Source of the DNA: Candidatus Saccharimonadota bacterium
GTDB taxonomy: Bacteria > Patescibacteriota > Saccharimonadia > Saccharimonadales > Saccharimonadaceae
Length of the DNA stretch: 64,000 nt
Reading direction: 5' to 3'
NCBI GenBank assembly: GCA_905373835.1
Contig: CAJPUN010000002.1
Location: 124,001 to 188,000 of the forward strand
In this document: piece after piece, positions 56,862 to 64,000 of the stretch
Layout of the letters: the number at the start of each line of letters is the position of its first letter
Numbering within the stretch: position 1 is the stretch's first letter
Notes under the pieces: generated by a model
What the model was told of the DNA's origin: nothing
Database searches by the model: none
Seen by the model: the letters and a program-made list of their open reading frames with translations, nothing else
Translations under genes and position numbers: made by a program

Positions 56862-59183
56862 TTATTTGGTGCGGGATACTGCCGCAAAGCCCCGGCCGAT
56901 ACGCCGAGCCCACCACCATTGCAGTATGGTTACTGGAATAATAATGGCAATGCCGGGCCAGAGCAGGAGTAGGTTTGGCGGGGTGAAATCGAAAAACTCA
57001 CGGAGCGGGCCAACACCAAAACTCACTACTGTTACAAGCAATACAGCAAGCATATACAGCATACGCGCAAGATGGGCCCGCTTATCGAGCTGGACACCAA
57101 GCATGCGGCCAGCCAAAAATACCAGATACACACCGTAGAAGGTCGCTACCAGCACTGTCATCGTTGCCACTTCGCCAAGACGATCTGGGTAGAGTGTGCG
57201 GCCAAGCCAATACACACTAGCGACCGTTACTCCCGTGAGCACTGCGATTGGCGCCACCGCCAGCAGGGTGTCGTGCCAGAAGCGCCGGGGGTCAATCCGG
57301 TGCCGCGGTGAGGGCGGAAAGAGCGTCCACATAATGGTCGGCATCGTCACGAGGAAGATATTCATAAAGGTAAGATGGCGCGGCGCATATGGGTACATAA
57401 TGCCGAGGGTGAGAGTAATGGCCAGTAGCACCACACCATAGATGATCTTGTGGAAGAAGAGCACACCAATGAGCTCAATGGCCTGCATGATGCGATTACC
57501 CAGCTCCATTCCCAGGGGTAGCGAGGTAAAGGAGTTGTTGAGCAGGATAATATCGGCAACACGCCGGCTGGCTGGTGCACCAGCATACATCGCCACGCCA
57601 AGGTCGGCTCGCTTGAGCGCCAAGGCATCATTGACGCCATCGCCCACCATGCCAGTGAAGCGCCCTTGGTCTGAGAAGTGAGCAATGAGCCGCTCCTTCT
57701 GCTCCGGCAAGACACGGGCAAAGATGGTGTGTGTGTCGGCTGCCTGGGCAAAGGCTGCATCATCGAGCTGGGCAAGCTCTGCCCCGGTGATAGCCGCCTC
57801 GGGCTGGTGAATCCCTGCTGCCTTGGCAATGTAGCTGACCGTCCGTGGGTTGTCTCCACTAATGACGCGAATCGTTACTCCTTGGCCTTGCAAAAACCGC
57901 ACCGTATCGACCACGCCATGGCGCAGACTATTGCGCAAGACGATTGCCCCCAGCGGCTGACCCGAGCCAGCGGCGAGCTGCTTAAGTGGCACAGTGCTGT
58001 CGGCAAAGCGGGCAAGCAGGAGAACACGCAGACCGTCATTCGCCCAAGTGTCTATCTGAGCTTGCTGGGCAGGCGAGAGCGGCGCAAACCGTGCCACAAA
58101 CTCTGGTGCGCCTAGCATCAGCGTCTGCACTGCGCCAGCAATCTCGGCCCGCACACCCGCCATCTTCCGGCTCGATGAGAACGCCATCACCTCTTGGATG
58201 TGTACAGAGGGAGCGTGATGCGCAGCAAGAATTGCCTGGCCAGTCGCATTGCCACCACTGGTTTCGTGCGCAACGAGGGCAGCGTAGTGGGCGAGTTGTT
58301 CATCACTGGTCGATGCGTCGAACGACGCAGCGTACTCGAAGATAACGTCATCACTTGTCAAAGTACCCGTCTTATCCACGCAGAGCACGCCAAGCAGCGC
58401 CATTGCCTCAATGGCCGAAAGCTTCTGCGGCAAGACCTTGGCCTGAGCCAGGCGCAGCGAGCCAAAGGCGAGCAGGAGCGAACTCGCCAGGAGCAGCCCC
58501 TCCGGCACAACGGTAATCGCCGCGGTGATAATCGTCTTGAGGATACTAACGGCCTGCAACCCCGCAATATGGTAGCGCGCGAAGATAAGCAGTGCTAACA
58601 CCACTGCACCATAAGTCAGGATAGTAATAGCCCGCTGGATAGCCCGCTGGAGCGGTGTAGGCTGCGGTGCATACTGCTTGAGCACGGTGCTGATTGCACC
58701 AGCCTTGGTGGCGCTACCAACTGCGGTGACGCGAGCGTGCGCTGTGCCCGCTACCACTGTTGTGGCTGCATAGATGGTATCACCCGGTGCTTTGTCTACC
58801 GCAGCAGACTCGCCCGTGAGCATGCTCTCGTTTACCTCCAGGCCTTTTGCGTCGAGCACAACACCGTCGGCGGGTAGCTCATCGCCAGTGTGTAGCGCAA
58901 GGGTATCGCCAACCTGCAGCGCATCGTAAAGCACCTCGGTGATGGTACCGTCGGCCTGGACAACGCGGGCACGCGGCGCGCTCATGAGCTCAAGCTTACG
59001 CAGAGCGCGCTTAGCCCGAATCTCTTGTACGGCACCGATCAGCGAATTGACCATGATCACAAATGATATAAACCACGCATCGCGATACTCCTGCACATAG
59101 ACCAGCGCCATAGCAAGGAGCAAAATCGCCAGCACGATGGGCGAGGCAAAGTTGCGCCGGATGATTGCTAGATAATCCTTCAT
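56862..59183 (-). CDS. P-type cation-transporting ATPase (CtpE-like)
   Basis: This 773-residue pump has the full P-type core: LTGES in the actuator domain (SMLTGESAAVDKAPGD), the PEGL element in M4 (VVPEGLLLASSLLLAFGS), phosphorylation site DKTGTLTSDD, and hinge MVGDGVNDALALKRADLG. About six C-terminal membrane segments follow. The PEGL motif and the short N terminus without metal-binding domains fit the CtpE-like group, in which calcium transport has been shown for one member; the ion here is not certain. It follows the gene at 59679 after 4 nt and is probably coupled to it. An AGGAGAGG site precedes the ATG. Confidence 0.92.
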   Translation of the reverse strand: MKDYLAIIRRNFASPIVLAILLLAMALVYVQEYRDAWFISFVIMVNSLIGAVQEIRAKRALRKLELMSAPRARVVQADGTITEVLYDALQVGDTLALHTGDELPADGVVLDAKGLEVNESMLTGESAAVDKAPGDTIYAATTVVAGTAHARVTAVGSATKAGAISTVLKQYAPQPTPLQRAIQRAITILTYGAVVLALLIFARYHIAGLQAVSILKTIITAAITVVPEGLLLASSLLLAFGSLRLAQAKVLPQKLSAIEAMALLGVLCVDKTGTLTSDDVIFEYAASFDASTSDEQLAHYAALVAHETSGGNATGQAILAAHHAPSVHIQEVMAFSSSRKMAGVRAEIAGAVQTLMLGAPEFVARFAPLSPAQQAQIDTWANDGLRVLLLARFADSTVPLKQLAAGSGQPLGAIVLRNSLRHGVVDTVRFLQGQGVTIRVISGDNPRTVSYIAKAAGIHQPEAAITGAELAQLDDAAFAQAADTHTIFARVLPEQKERLIAHFSDQGRFTGMVGDGVNDALALKRADLGVAMYAGAPASRRVADIILLNNSFTSLPLGMELGNRIMQAIELIGVLFFHKIIYGVVLLAITLTLGIMYPYAPRHLTFMNIFLVTMPTIMWTLFPPSPRHRIDPRRFWHDTLLAVAPIAVLTGVTVASVYWLGRTLYPDRLGEVATMTVLVATFYGVYLVFLAGRMLGVQLDKRAHLARMLYMLAVLLVTVVSFGVGPLREFFDFTPPNLLLLWPGIAIIIPVTILQWWWARRIGRGFAAVSRTK

Positions 59184-59187
59184 ATCG

Positions 59188-59679
59188 TTATTTTACCTCT
59201 CCTCGATGATACTGACACTTGGCGGCAACCCGCCAACCACTGCGCGCGTCGCTATCTGCTTGATAAATATGGCCGTCCTTCACCTCATCAACGAGAATGA
59301 GAGCTGGGTTATATGGCGCAAGGGTGCGATAGTACATAATATCGCGATCGGTGATGCGCCCAAACCCGGGAAATATTTCGCGAAATTTCTGCCGACCAAA
59401 TTCGTCAAAATACTCTGGCTGGCCCCGTGGCGGGAAGAATGTCTCAGCGCGCAGGCCGATCCGCACCGCGATCTTCTTGACATCGCCGAGCAAGAGGCGC
59501 GATGGACCATAGACCAAGCAATAGAGCTGGCCGTCTGTCGCAAAAAACACCGATGCCTTGGCGGCAAGCCCCGCGGCAATATTGCGCGCCACCACGCGAT
59601 CGATCACCAGCTGCACGCCAAAGCGCGCGGCGAGCGCCTTTTGCACATATGCAACATCCATGTGGTTACCAAAGTCCAT
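59188..59679 (-). CDS. Protein of unknown function, co-transcribed with the P-type ATPase
   Basis: I do not recognise this 163-residue soluble protein. The first third is helical (VAYVQKALAARFGVQLVIDR). A beta region (FFATDGQLYCLVYGPSRLLL) is followed by a Phe/Arg-rich part (FGRQKFREIFPGFGRITDRD) and a basic end. TATAAT lies 7 nt before the ATG on the minus strand. Only 4 nt separate its stop from the pump gene, so a linked role such as regulation is possible but unproven. Confidence 0.75.
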   Translation of the reverse strand: MDFGNHMDVAYVQKALAARFGVQLVIDRVVARNIAAGLAAKASVFFATDGQLYCLVYGPSRLLLGDVKKIAVRIGLRAETFFPPRGQPEYFDEFGRQKFREIFPGFGRITDRDIMYYRTLAPYNPALILVDEVKDGHIYQADSDARSGWRVAAKCQYHRGEVK

Positions 59680-59686
59680 GATAATT

Positions 59687-59692
59687 ATTATA
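59687..59692 (-). promoter_or_regulatory. -10 box of the 59679 / P-type ATPase operon, leaderless type
   Basis: TATAAT on the minus strand, 7 nt before the ATG. It is back to back with the helicase promoter (GATAAT at 59737-59742). Confidence 0.55.
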
Positions 59693-59736
59693 CCGGAATC
59701 TCGGCTAAGCCGCTAGAGCCGATGCGGTGAGTGTGC

Positions 59737-59742
59737 GATAAT
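59737..59742 (+). promoter_or_regulatory. -10 box of the helicase gene, leaderless type
   Basis: GATAAT, 6 nt before the ATG at 59749. The -35 region is weak. Confidence 0.4.
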
Positions 59743-59748
59743 AGAGAC

Positions 59749-62700
59749 ATGTCTGAACACGAATTCTCGACTCGATACACACACCTCAATTACCAGCAGC
59801 GCGCCGCTGTCGATACGATCGATGGGCCGCTGCTCGTCGTGGCTGGCCCCGGTACTGGCAAGACGGAGCTACTCAGCATGCGCGCCGCCAACATCCTGCG
59901 CCAAACGGATGTACTACCTGAAAATATCCTCTGCCTCACCTTTACCGACAGTGGAGCAGCGGCGATGCGCCAGCGCCTGCGCAGCATCATTGGGGCAGAT
60001 GCCTACCGCGTCGCTATCCATACCTTCCATAGCTTTGGCAGTGAGGTGATAAACCACCACCGCGAGTATTTCTATCATGGTGCGTCACGTAAACCTACCG
60101 ATGAGCTTGGCAGCTACGAGATTTTGCGTGGTATCCTTGGCCAGCTCGATCATCATAACCCGTTGAGTAGTAAGCAAAATGGCGAGTTTACCTACCTGCA
60201 AGACATTAGCCGCAGCATTAGCCAGCTCAAGCAGGCCGGCCTGAGCAGTAGAGAGCTTCGGCAAGTCATCGATGCGGATGAGGCGCTCATAGCAGCCGTC
60301 GAGCCACGTCTCAGCGAGGTCTTTTCTGCTGGGAGGATAAGCAAACCAATGGCCGGCAAGCTTGCCCCGCTGGCGGGCGAAGCAGCTCAGCTGCCACTGC
60401 CGCCGTTACCACCCACCATTCCACCACTGGCCGATAGCTTCTCGCTGAGCCTCGCTCGGGCGATTGACGAGACGCTTGACAGCGGCAAGACCACACCGCT
60501 GACTGCCTGGCGCAACCACTGGTGCGAAAAGGACGCTACTGGGAGCTATGTCCTGAAAGATCGCAAGCGCCTCACCAAGCTGCGCGCCCTGGCTGAGGTC
60601 TATGATGCATATCTCACTGAGCTGAGCGCAGCTGGTCTCTATGACTACGATGATATGATTCTCCAGCTCGCTCAGGCGCTCGATGCCCAGCCCGAGCTGC
60701 GCGCCAACCTAGAGGAGCAGTACCAATACATCATGGTAGATGAATTCCAAGACACCAACCTCGCGCAGCTGCGCATCCTCTTTTCGCTAACGAGTAGCCC
60801 CGTCCACGAGGGTCGCCCCAACATTATGGCGGTGGGGGATGATGACCAAGCAATCTACAGCTTCCAGGGAGCAGATGTCAGTAACATTCACCGTTTCCGG
60901 AGCCATTACCGCGATGTGCAGCTGATCGTCTTGACGGATAACTACCGCTCTAGCAAGGCCATCCTCGCACCTGCCCGCGCCGTCATTACCCAGGGGGGCG
61001 ACCGGTTAGAGGCGGTGCTTCCTGAGCTCGACAAGACGCTCACAGCCCACCATCGGCCAACCCAGACTGCCGTCAGTCTGGCCGAGCCGCCCACCAGCCT
61101 GGCCGAGCGCCAATGGCTAGCGCAGCAGATTCGCCAGCAGATCGACAGTGGCACGCCCCCCGAGGAGATTGCCGTCCTGGCCCGGCGCCACCGCGAGCTA
61201 GTAGCACTGGTGCCGCACCTCCAGGCCGCAGGGATTGCCATCAACTACGAGCGGCGCGATAACATTCTCGACAACCCTGTCATCCAAGCACTTGAGCTGC
61301 TCGCGCGGGTGGTCGACGCCATAGCAGCGGGGGAGTTTCCCACTGCTGATAGCCTGCTGCCAGAGCTGATGGCGCACCCAGCCTTTGGTTTTGCTAGTCA
61401 GGATATTTGGCAGCTCAGCCTCCAGGCGTGGCGCAACCACCAAACGTGGAGCGAGACAATGATGGCCAGCCCAACCTTCCAACCCCTGATGGTGTGGCTC
61501 ATCCATATGGCGTGGCATGCGCAGCATCAACCGCTTGAGCTGGTGCTGGATGATCTGCTTGGCATCCCGCAGCCAGCCACTGGCGAAAAAACTCAAGCCG
61601 TCGTAGCCAGTGTCATCACCGAATATATGGCACAGCAGATGGCCCAATTCGACCAACCCATCAGCCTCTCTACCGAAGCAACTCCTGCAATGCCCACCAT
61701 AAGCTACCGCTCACCACTGTACGATTATTATTTCTCGCGCAAGAAGCTTGCCGAGCAGCCCGACGCATACCTCGCCTGCCTCGAGGCTTTGCGCACCCTG
61801 CGCAGCCGCACCCAGGAGTATCGTGGTGATGACGAGACACTCCGGCTCGTCGATATGCTCGGCCTCCTCAGCTTGCACCGACAGTTCAAGACACCCATCA
61901 CCACCATTCGCCAGCGCACCGAGGCGCATACCGGCCGCATTAATCTCATGACGGCACACAAGGCCAAGGGGCTGGAGTTTGGCCATGTCTATATCATGGG
62001 CGCGGTCGATAGCACTTGGGGGCGGCGCGTGCGCTCACCTGTGTCGCTCATCACCTACCCAGATAATCTTGCTATTGCCCCCGCCGGCAATACATACGAC
62101 GAGCGCCTCCGCCTCTTTTTCGTCGCCATGACGCGAGCGCGCGACCGCCTCACCATCAGCTACAGCACCCAAGATGATGCTGGCAAAGCAACGCTGCCAG
62201 CCAGCTTCCTCGACGGCGTCGACCTCACTGCCACCACTGTTGATATGCCCAACGACGTGCCAAGCCTCACCGCGCAGCTCACCGCCGATTGGCAGCGTCG
62301 CCTTGCGCCAGTTGGCACACCCGAGCCCGATTTGCAGCAGCTCCTCCAGCCTATGCTCGAGCAGTATAAGCTCTCTAGTACCCACCTTACCGCCTTCTTA
62401 GACGTGTCGCGCGGTGGGCCGGCAGCCTTTCTCACTGGCTACCTGCTGCGCTTCCCGCAAGCACCCAGCCCTTATGCAATCTACGGCAATGCCATCCACC
62501 AGGTGTTGCAGCGTGCACACACCCATCTCACTGCCACGGGCAAGGTGCGGCCGGCCGAGGATATCCTGGGCGACTTCGAGCAAGAGCTGAATCGCCAGCC
62601 GCTAGGGCCAGAGGACTTCGCGTACTTTAGCCGCAAGGGGCTGGATTCACTGAGCGCCTTCTTGCAGGCCAAGGCGCATACCTTCCGCCCCGAGCAAAAG

Positions 62701-63180
62701 ACCGAGCTGAGCTTTGCCGGCCAAGGAGTCGTGCTCGGTGATGCTCGCCTTACTGGCACGCTCGACCTTGTCGATATTGACCACGCTGCCAATACCATCG
62801 CCGTTACAGACTACAAGACGGGCAAGCCCGCCCGCAGTTGGCAGGGCCGCACCGATGCCGAGAAGATTAAGCTGCACAAATACCGCCAGCAGCTGATGTT
62901 CTACGAGCTCCTCGTGCGCTACTCGCGCGACTATGCTCGCTACGACTTTGCCGGGGCTACGCTGCAGTTCGTCGAGCCAGATAAGGATACGGGTGCTATT
63001 CACCAGCTCAGCACCAGCTTTTCTCAGGCCGAGCTGGATGAGTTTGCCCAGCTCATCGCCGCCGTGTGGCGCTGCATTACCCAGCTCCAGCTGCCCGACA
63101 CCAGCCACTACCCAGCCACCTACAAAGGCATTCTCGCCTTCGAGGAGGATCTGCTGCGGCATATAGAAGAGCAAGAATAG
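59749..63180 (+). CDS. UvrD/Rep-type helicase with C-terminal PD-(D/E)XK nuclease domain
   Basis: This 1143-residue superfamily 1A enzyme has Q motif NYQQRAAVDTIDGP, motif I VVAGPGTGKTELLSMRAA, motif II IMVDEFQDTN, motif III VGDDDQAIYSFQGAD, motif IV LTDNYRSS, motif V NLMTAHKAKGLEFGHVY and motif VI FVAMTRARDRLTI. A large insert rich in Pro and Leu (residues about 195-245) is unusual. The last 180 residues form a RecB-like nuclease: LTGTLDLVDID and AVTDYKTGK carry the catalytic Asp and Lys. By layout it resembles AddA or the Lhr/AdnB-like single-chain repair nucleases; no AddB partner is near. It should process double-strand breaks. The start is set by the -10 box. Confidence 0.93.
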   Translation: MSEHEFSTRYTHLNYQQRAAVDTIDGPLLVVAGPGTGKTELLSMRAANILRQTDVLPENILCLTFTDSGAAAMRQRLRSIIGADAYRVAIHTFHSFGSEVINHHREYFYHGASRKPTDELGSYEILRGILGQLDHHNPLSSKQNGEFTYLQDISRSISQLKQAGLSSRELRQVIDADEALIAAVEPRLSEVFSAGRISKPMAGKLAPLAGEAAQLPLPPLPPTIPPLADSFSLSLARAIDETLDSGKTTPLTAWRNHWCEKDATGSYVLKDRKRLTKLRALAEVYDAYLTELSAAGLYDYDDMILQLAQALDAQPELRANLEEQYQYIMVDEFQDTNLAQLRILFSLTSSPVHEGRPNIMAVGDDDQAIYSFQGADVSNIHRFRSHYRDVQLIVLTDNYRSSKAILAPARAVITQGGDRLEAVLPELDKTLTAHHRPTQTAVSLAEPPTSLAERQWLAQQIRQQIDSGTPPEEIAVLARRHRELVALVPHLQAAGIAINYERRDNILDNPVIQALELLARVVDAIAAGEFPTADSLLPELMAHPAFGFASQDIWQLSLQAWRNHQTWSETMMASPTFQPLMVWLIHMAWHAQHQPLELVLDDLLGIPQPATGEKTQAVVASVITEYMAQQMAQFDQPISLSTEATPAMPTISYRSPLYDYYFSRKKLAEQPDAYLACLEALRTLRSRTQEYRGDDETLRLVDMLGLLSLHRQFKTPITTIRQRTEAHTGRINLMTAHKAKGLEFGHVYIMGAVDSTWGRRVRSPVSLITYPDNLAIAPAGNTYDERLRLFFVAMTRARDRLTISYSTQDDAGKATLPASFLDGVDLTATTVDMPNDVPSLTAQLTADWQRRLAPVGTPEPDLQQLLQPMLEQYKLSSTHLTAFLDVSRGGPAAFLTGYLLRFPQAPSPYAIYGNAIHQVLQRAHTHLTATGKVRPAEDILGDFEQELNRQPLGPEDFAYFSRKGLDSLSAFLQAKAHTFRPEQKTELSFAGQGVVLGDARLTGTLDLVDIDHAANTIAVTDYKTGKPARSWQGRTDAEKIKLHKYRQQLMFYELLVRYSRDYARYDFAGATLQFVEPDKDTGAIHQLSTSFSQAELDEFAQLIAAVWRCITQLQLPDTSHYPATYKGILAFEEDLLRHIEEQE

Positions 63181-63547
63181 CGGCTAAGCGCGATCACTTT
63201 GCGACGCGATGGGTAATGTATTCGCTATACACCCGTGCTGCAACGCACTACAGAAGAGAGTGGAGTGGCTAATGGCTAATAGCTAATCACATGAGCAAGC
63301 TTTTTTTGCTACCCTGGCCAGAATATCTTCGGTGTAGTAATACGAAACATTCTTAGCTTTCGCGCTGGCGGGTGGGTTTTCTAGAGGCAATTATCTCTGC
63401 TTATTTTTATCTGATCCTTACAGCGGGAGCGTGAGACTGTCTGATTGCAGTAAGTCCGCGTCGTCTATCGTTTGTTGCGAATAGTACATAGAATGAAACA
63501 GAACGTAAGAACAAAATGAGAATCTCTGCAGGATATGCGTATATTGA
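63181..63547. other. Gene-poor region after the helicase
   Basis: No convincing gene. GCTAAT occurs three times with a period of 7 nt (63268-63287). AGCAA...TTGCT with a T-rich loop (63294-63310) may help termination of the helicase transcript. Nothing else is clear. Confidence 0.4.
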
Positions 63548-63580
63548 TTGACAGGCTCACCGTATATTGGTATATATAAT
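63548..63580 (+). promoter_or_regulatory. Promoter with a sequence block shared with 51934
   Basis: TTGACA (63548-63553), 17-nt spacer, TATATA (63571-63576), overlapping TATAAT (63575-63580). The block CTCACCGTATATTGGTATAT matches CTCGCCATATATTGATATAT of the promoter at 51934 except for three purine exchanges. Confidence 0.65.
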
Positions 63581-63589
63581 AACAGCTCA

Positions 63590-63712
63590 ACTGAGTGAAC
63601 CCTGGTGGCCACCCGATGTGGCTATCTCGAGGCGCTCAGCACGAGAGCGCACTTGAAAAAGGGTTCACCGATGTCTTTGCCGAAACTTCGGCAGAGAGGA
63701 GGTGAATACCTC
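63590..63712 (+). promoter_or_regulatory. Structured 5' leader, riboswitch-like
   Basis: GTGAACCCT (63595-63603) pairs perfectly with AGGGTTCAC (63660-63668), closing a domain. Inside, GGCCAC/GTGGCT (63607-63612 with 63618-63623) forms a hairpin. TCTCG/CGAGA (63625-63629 with 63642-63646) and GCGCT/AGCGC (63632-63636 with 63646-63650) overlap and exclude each other. Downstream, TGCCGA/TCGGCA (63678-63693) forms a tetraloop hairpin, and GAGGT/ACCTC (63699-63712) pairs up the AGGAGG site right before the ATG at 63713. Such an arrangement is typical of translational control. I do not recognise a known riboswitch class. Confidence 0.5.
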
Positions 63713-63880
63713 ATGGCTGGGAACCAGAGCGACGCGCGGAGAATCGCGGAGCAGGCGTATCAAAACGCCAAAAAATCGGGTGCGGATGAGCGCACCCAAG
63801 CTCAGCTTTTCGCTGAGTATGAGGCTAAGCAAGCGGCAGAGAATGCCGCTTGTGGGACGAGCTATAGAGCTCGTCGATAA
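63713..63880 (+). CDS. Tiny protein of unknown function
   Basis: This 55-residue protein (MAGNQSDARRIAEQAYQNAK at its start) is mostly helical, Ala/Gln/Glu-rich and ends with CGTSYRARR. No family is recognised. The start is placed at 63713 because an AGAGGAGG site lies 10 nt before it, within a hairpin. An in-frame ATG at 63671 lies inside the leader structure and has no ribosome-binding site. It lies at the end of the window behind a structured leader. Confidence 0.5.
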   Translation: MAGNQSDARRIAEQAYQNAKKSGADERTQAQLFAEYEAKQAAENAACGTSYRARR

Positions 63881-63924
63881 GCTTCAATGAGCTGACGGTC
63901 AACCTCACGTGCGAGGCTGAGAGA

Positions 63925-63963
63925 ATAGGTGTAAGTCACGACAGAATAAGGTCGTGCACCTAT
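63925..63963 (+). other. Long hairpin at the window edge
   Basis: ATAGGTG (63925-63931) pairs with CACCTAT (63957-63963), and CACGAC (63937-63942) with GTCGTG (63951-63956), giving 13 bp with one 5-nt bulge and an 8-nt loop. A further CCTC/GAGG hairpin lies upstream (63903-63916) and GGGGTCAGGCCCC downstream (about 63980). It may be the start of a structured RNA cut by the edge. Confidence 0.4.
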
Positions 63964-64000
63964 CCGTCACTGGAGATATGGGGTCAGGCCCCGCTCCGTG

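Noticed and set aside
63268..63287. Three GCTAAT units with a 7-nt period as a possible repeat array
   Set aside because: Too short and without spacers of CRISPR type; probably slippage.

Overview
The window looks like a stretch of chromosome from a Candidate Phyla Radiation (Patescibacteria) bacterium, most probably a Candidatus Saccharibacteria (TM7) relative. This is an inference. It rests on the mix of housekeeping genes with few biosynthetic genes, the type IV pilin, the lone amino-acid ABC importer, the scattered ribosomal-protein operons, cysteine-free versions of several usually zinc-binding proteins, and many start codons placed 6-8 nt after a -10 box. The standard genetic code fits (TGA acts as stop). 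Genes are densely packed on both strands. Five tRNA genes are present (Thr-TGT, Tyr-GTA, Thr-GGT, Trp-CCA, Pro-GGG), all on the minus strand and all with an encoded CCA end. No rRNA genes, CRISPR arrays or insertion sequences were seen.

Layout. 1-7.1 kb: edge of a membrane-anchored unknown, a prepilin, EF-G, Hsp20, a three-gene amino-acid ABC importer and a DUF4253 protein. 7.2-15.2 kb: EF-Tu, S10 (inverted), SecY, a candidate structured RNA, then infA-rpmJ-rpsM-rpsK-rpsD-rpoA-rplQ-rplM-rpsI. 15.3-30.4 kb: alpha/beta hydrolase, secreted GH32 fructan hydrolase, trpS, a pseudouridine synthase, DNA polymerase III delta prime, a TPR protein, tRNAs, a GT2-like membrane protein, rpmG, a P-loop kinase, a YgjP-type metallopeptidase and an orphan sensor kinase. 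30.5-40.8 kb: secE-nusG, rplK, rplA and rplJ-rplL (behind an L10 leader with an attenuator), interrupted by unknown genes, thymidylate kinase and a very divergent RelA/SpoT-like protein. 41-51.9 kb: dnaX-dnaB, a locally duplicated membrane-protein cluster carrying a copied dnaB tail, a GT-C membrane protein, an RsmA/Erm-type methyltransferase, a phosphoketolase-like protein lacking its cofactor motifs, and a TrmA/RlmD-type methyltransferase. 52-56.8 kb: small unknowns and an AT-rich XRE/MacB-like ABC island that looks imported. 56.9-63.2 kb: a P-type ATPase with a small partner and a large UvrD-like helicase-nuclease. 63.5-64 kb: a strongly structured 5' leader ahead of a tiny protein, with a further long hairpin at the window edge.

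The most consistent global signal is two classes of gene start. Eighteen starts sit 6-8 nt behind a TATAAT/TATACT-like box with no Shine-Dalgarno sequence, so their mRNAs should be leaderless or nearly so. Translation-machinery genes and operon-internal genes mostly carry AGGAGG-type sites. The best candidates for undescribed biology are the switch-like leader at about 63.6 kb and its promoter twin at 51.9 kb, the phosphoketolase-derived pseudoenzyme, the divergent RSH-like protein, the paralogous four-cysteine exported proteins, and the candidate RNA between secY and infA. Everything here was read by eye; no searches or folding calculations were run.
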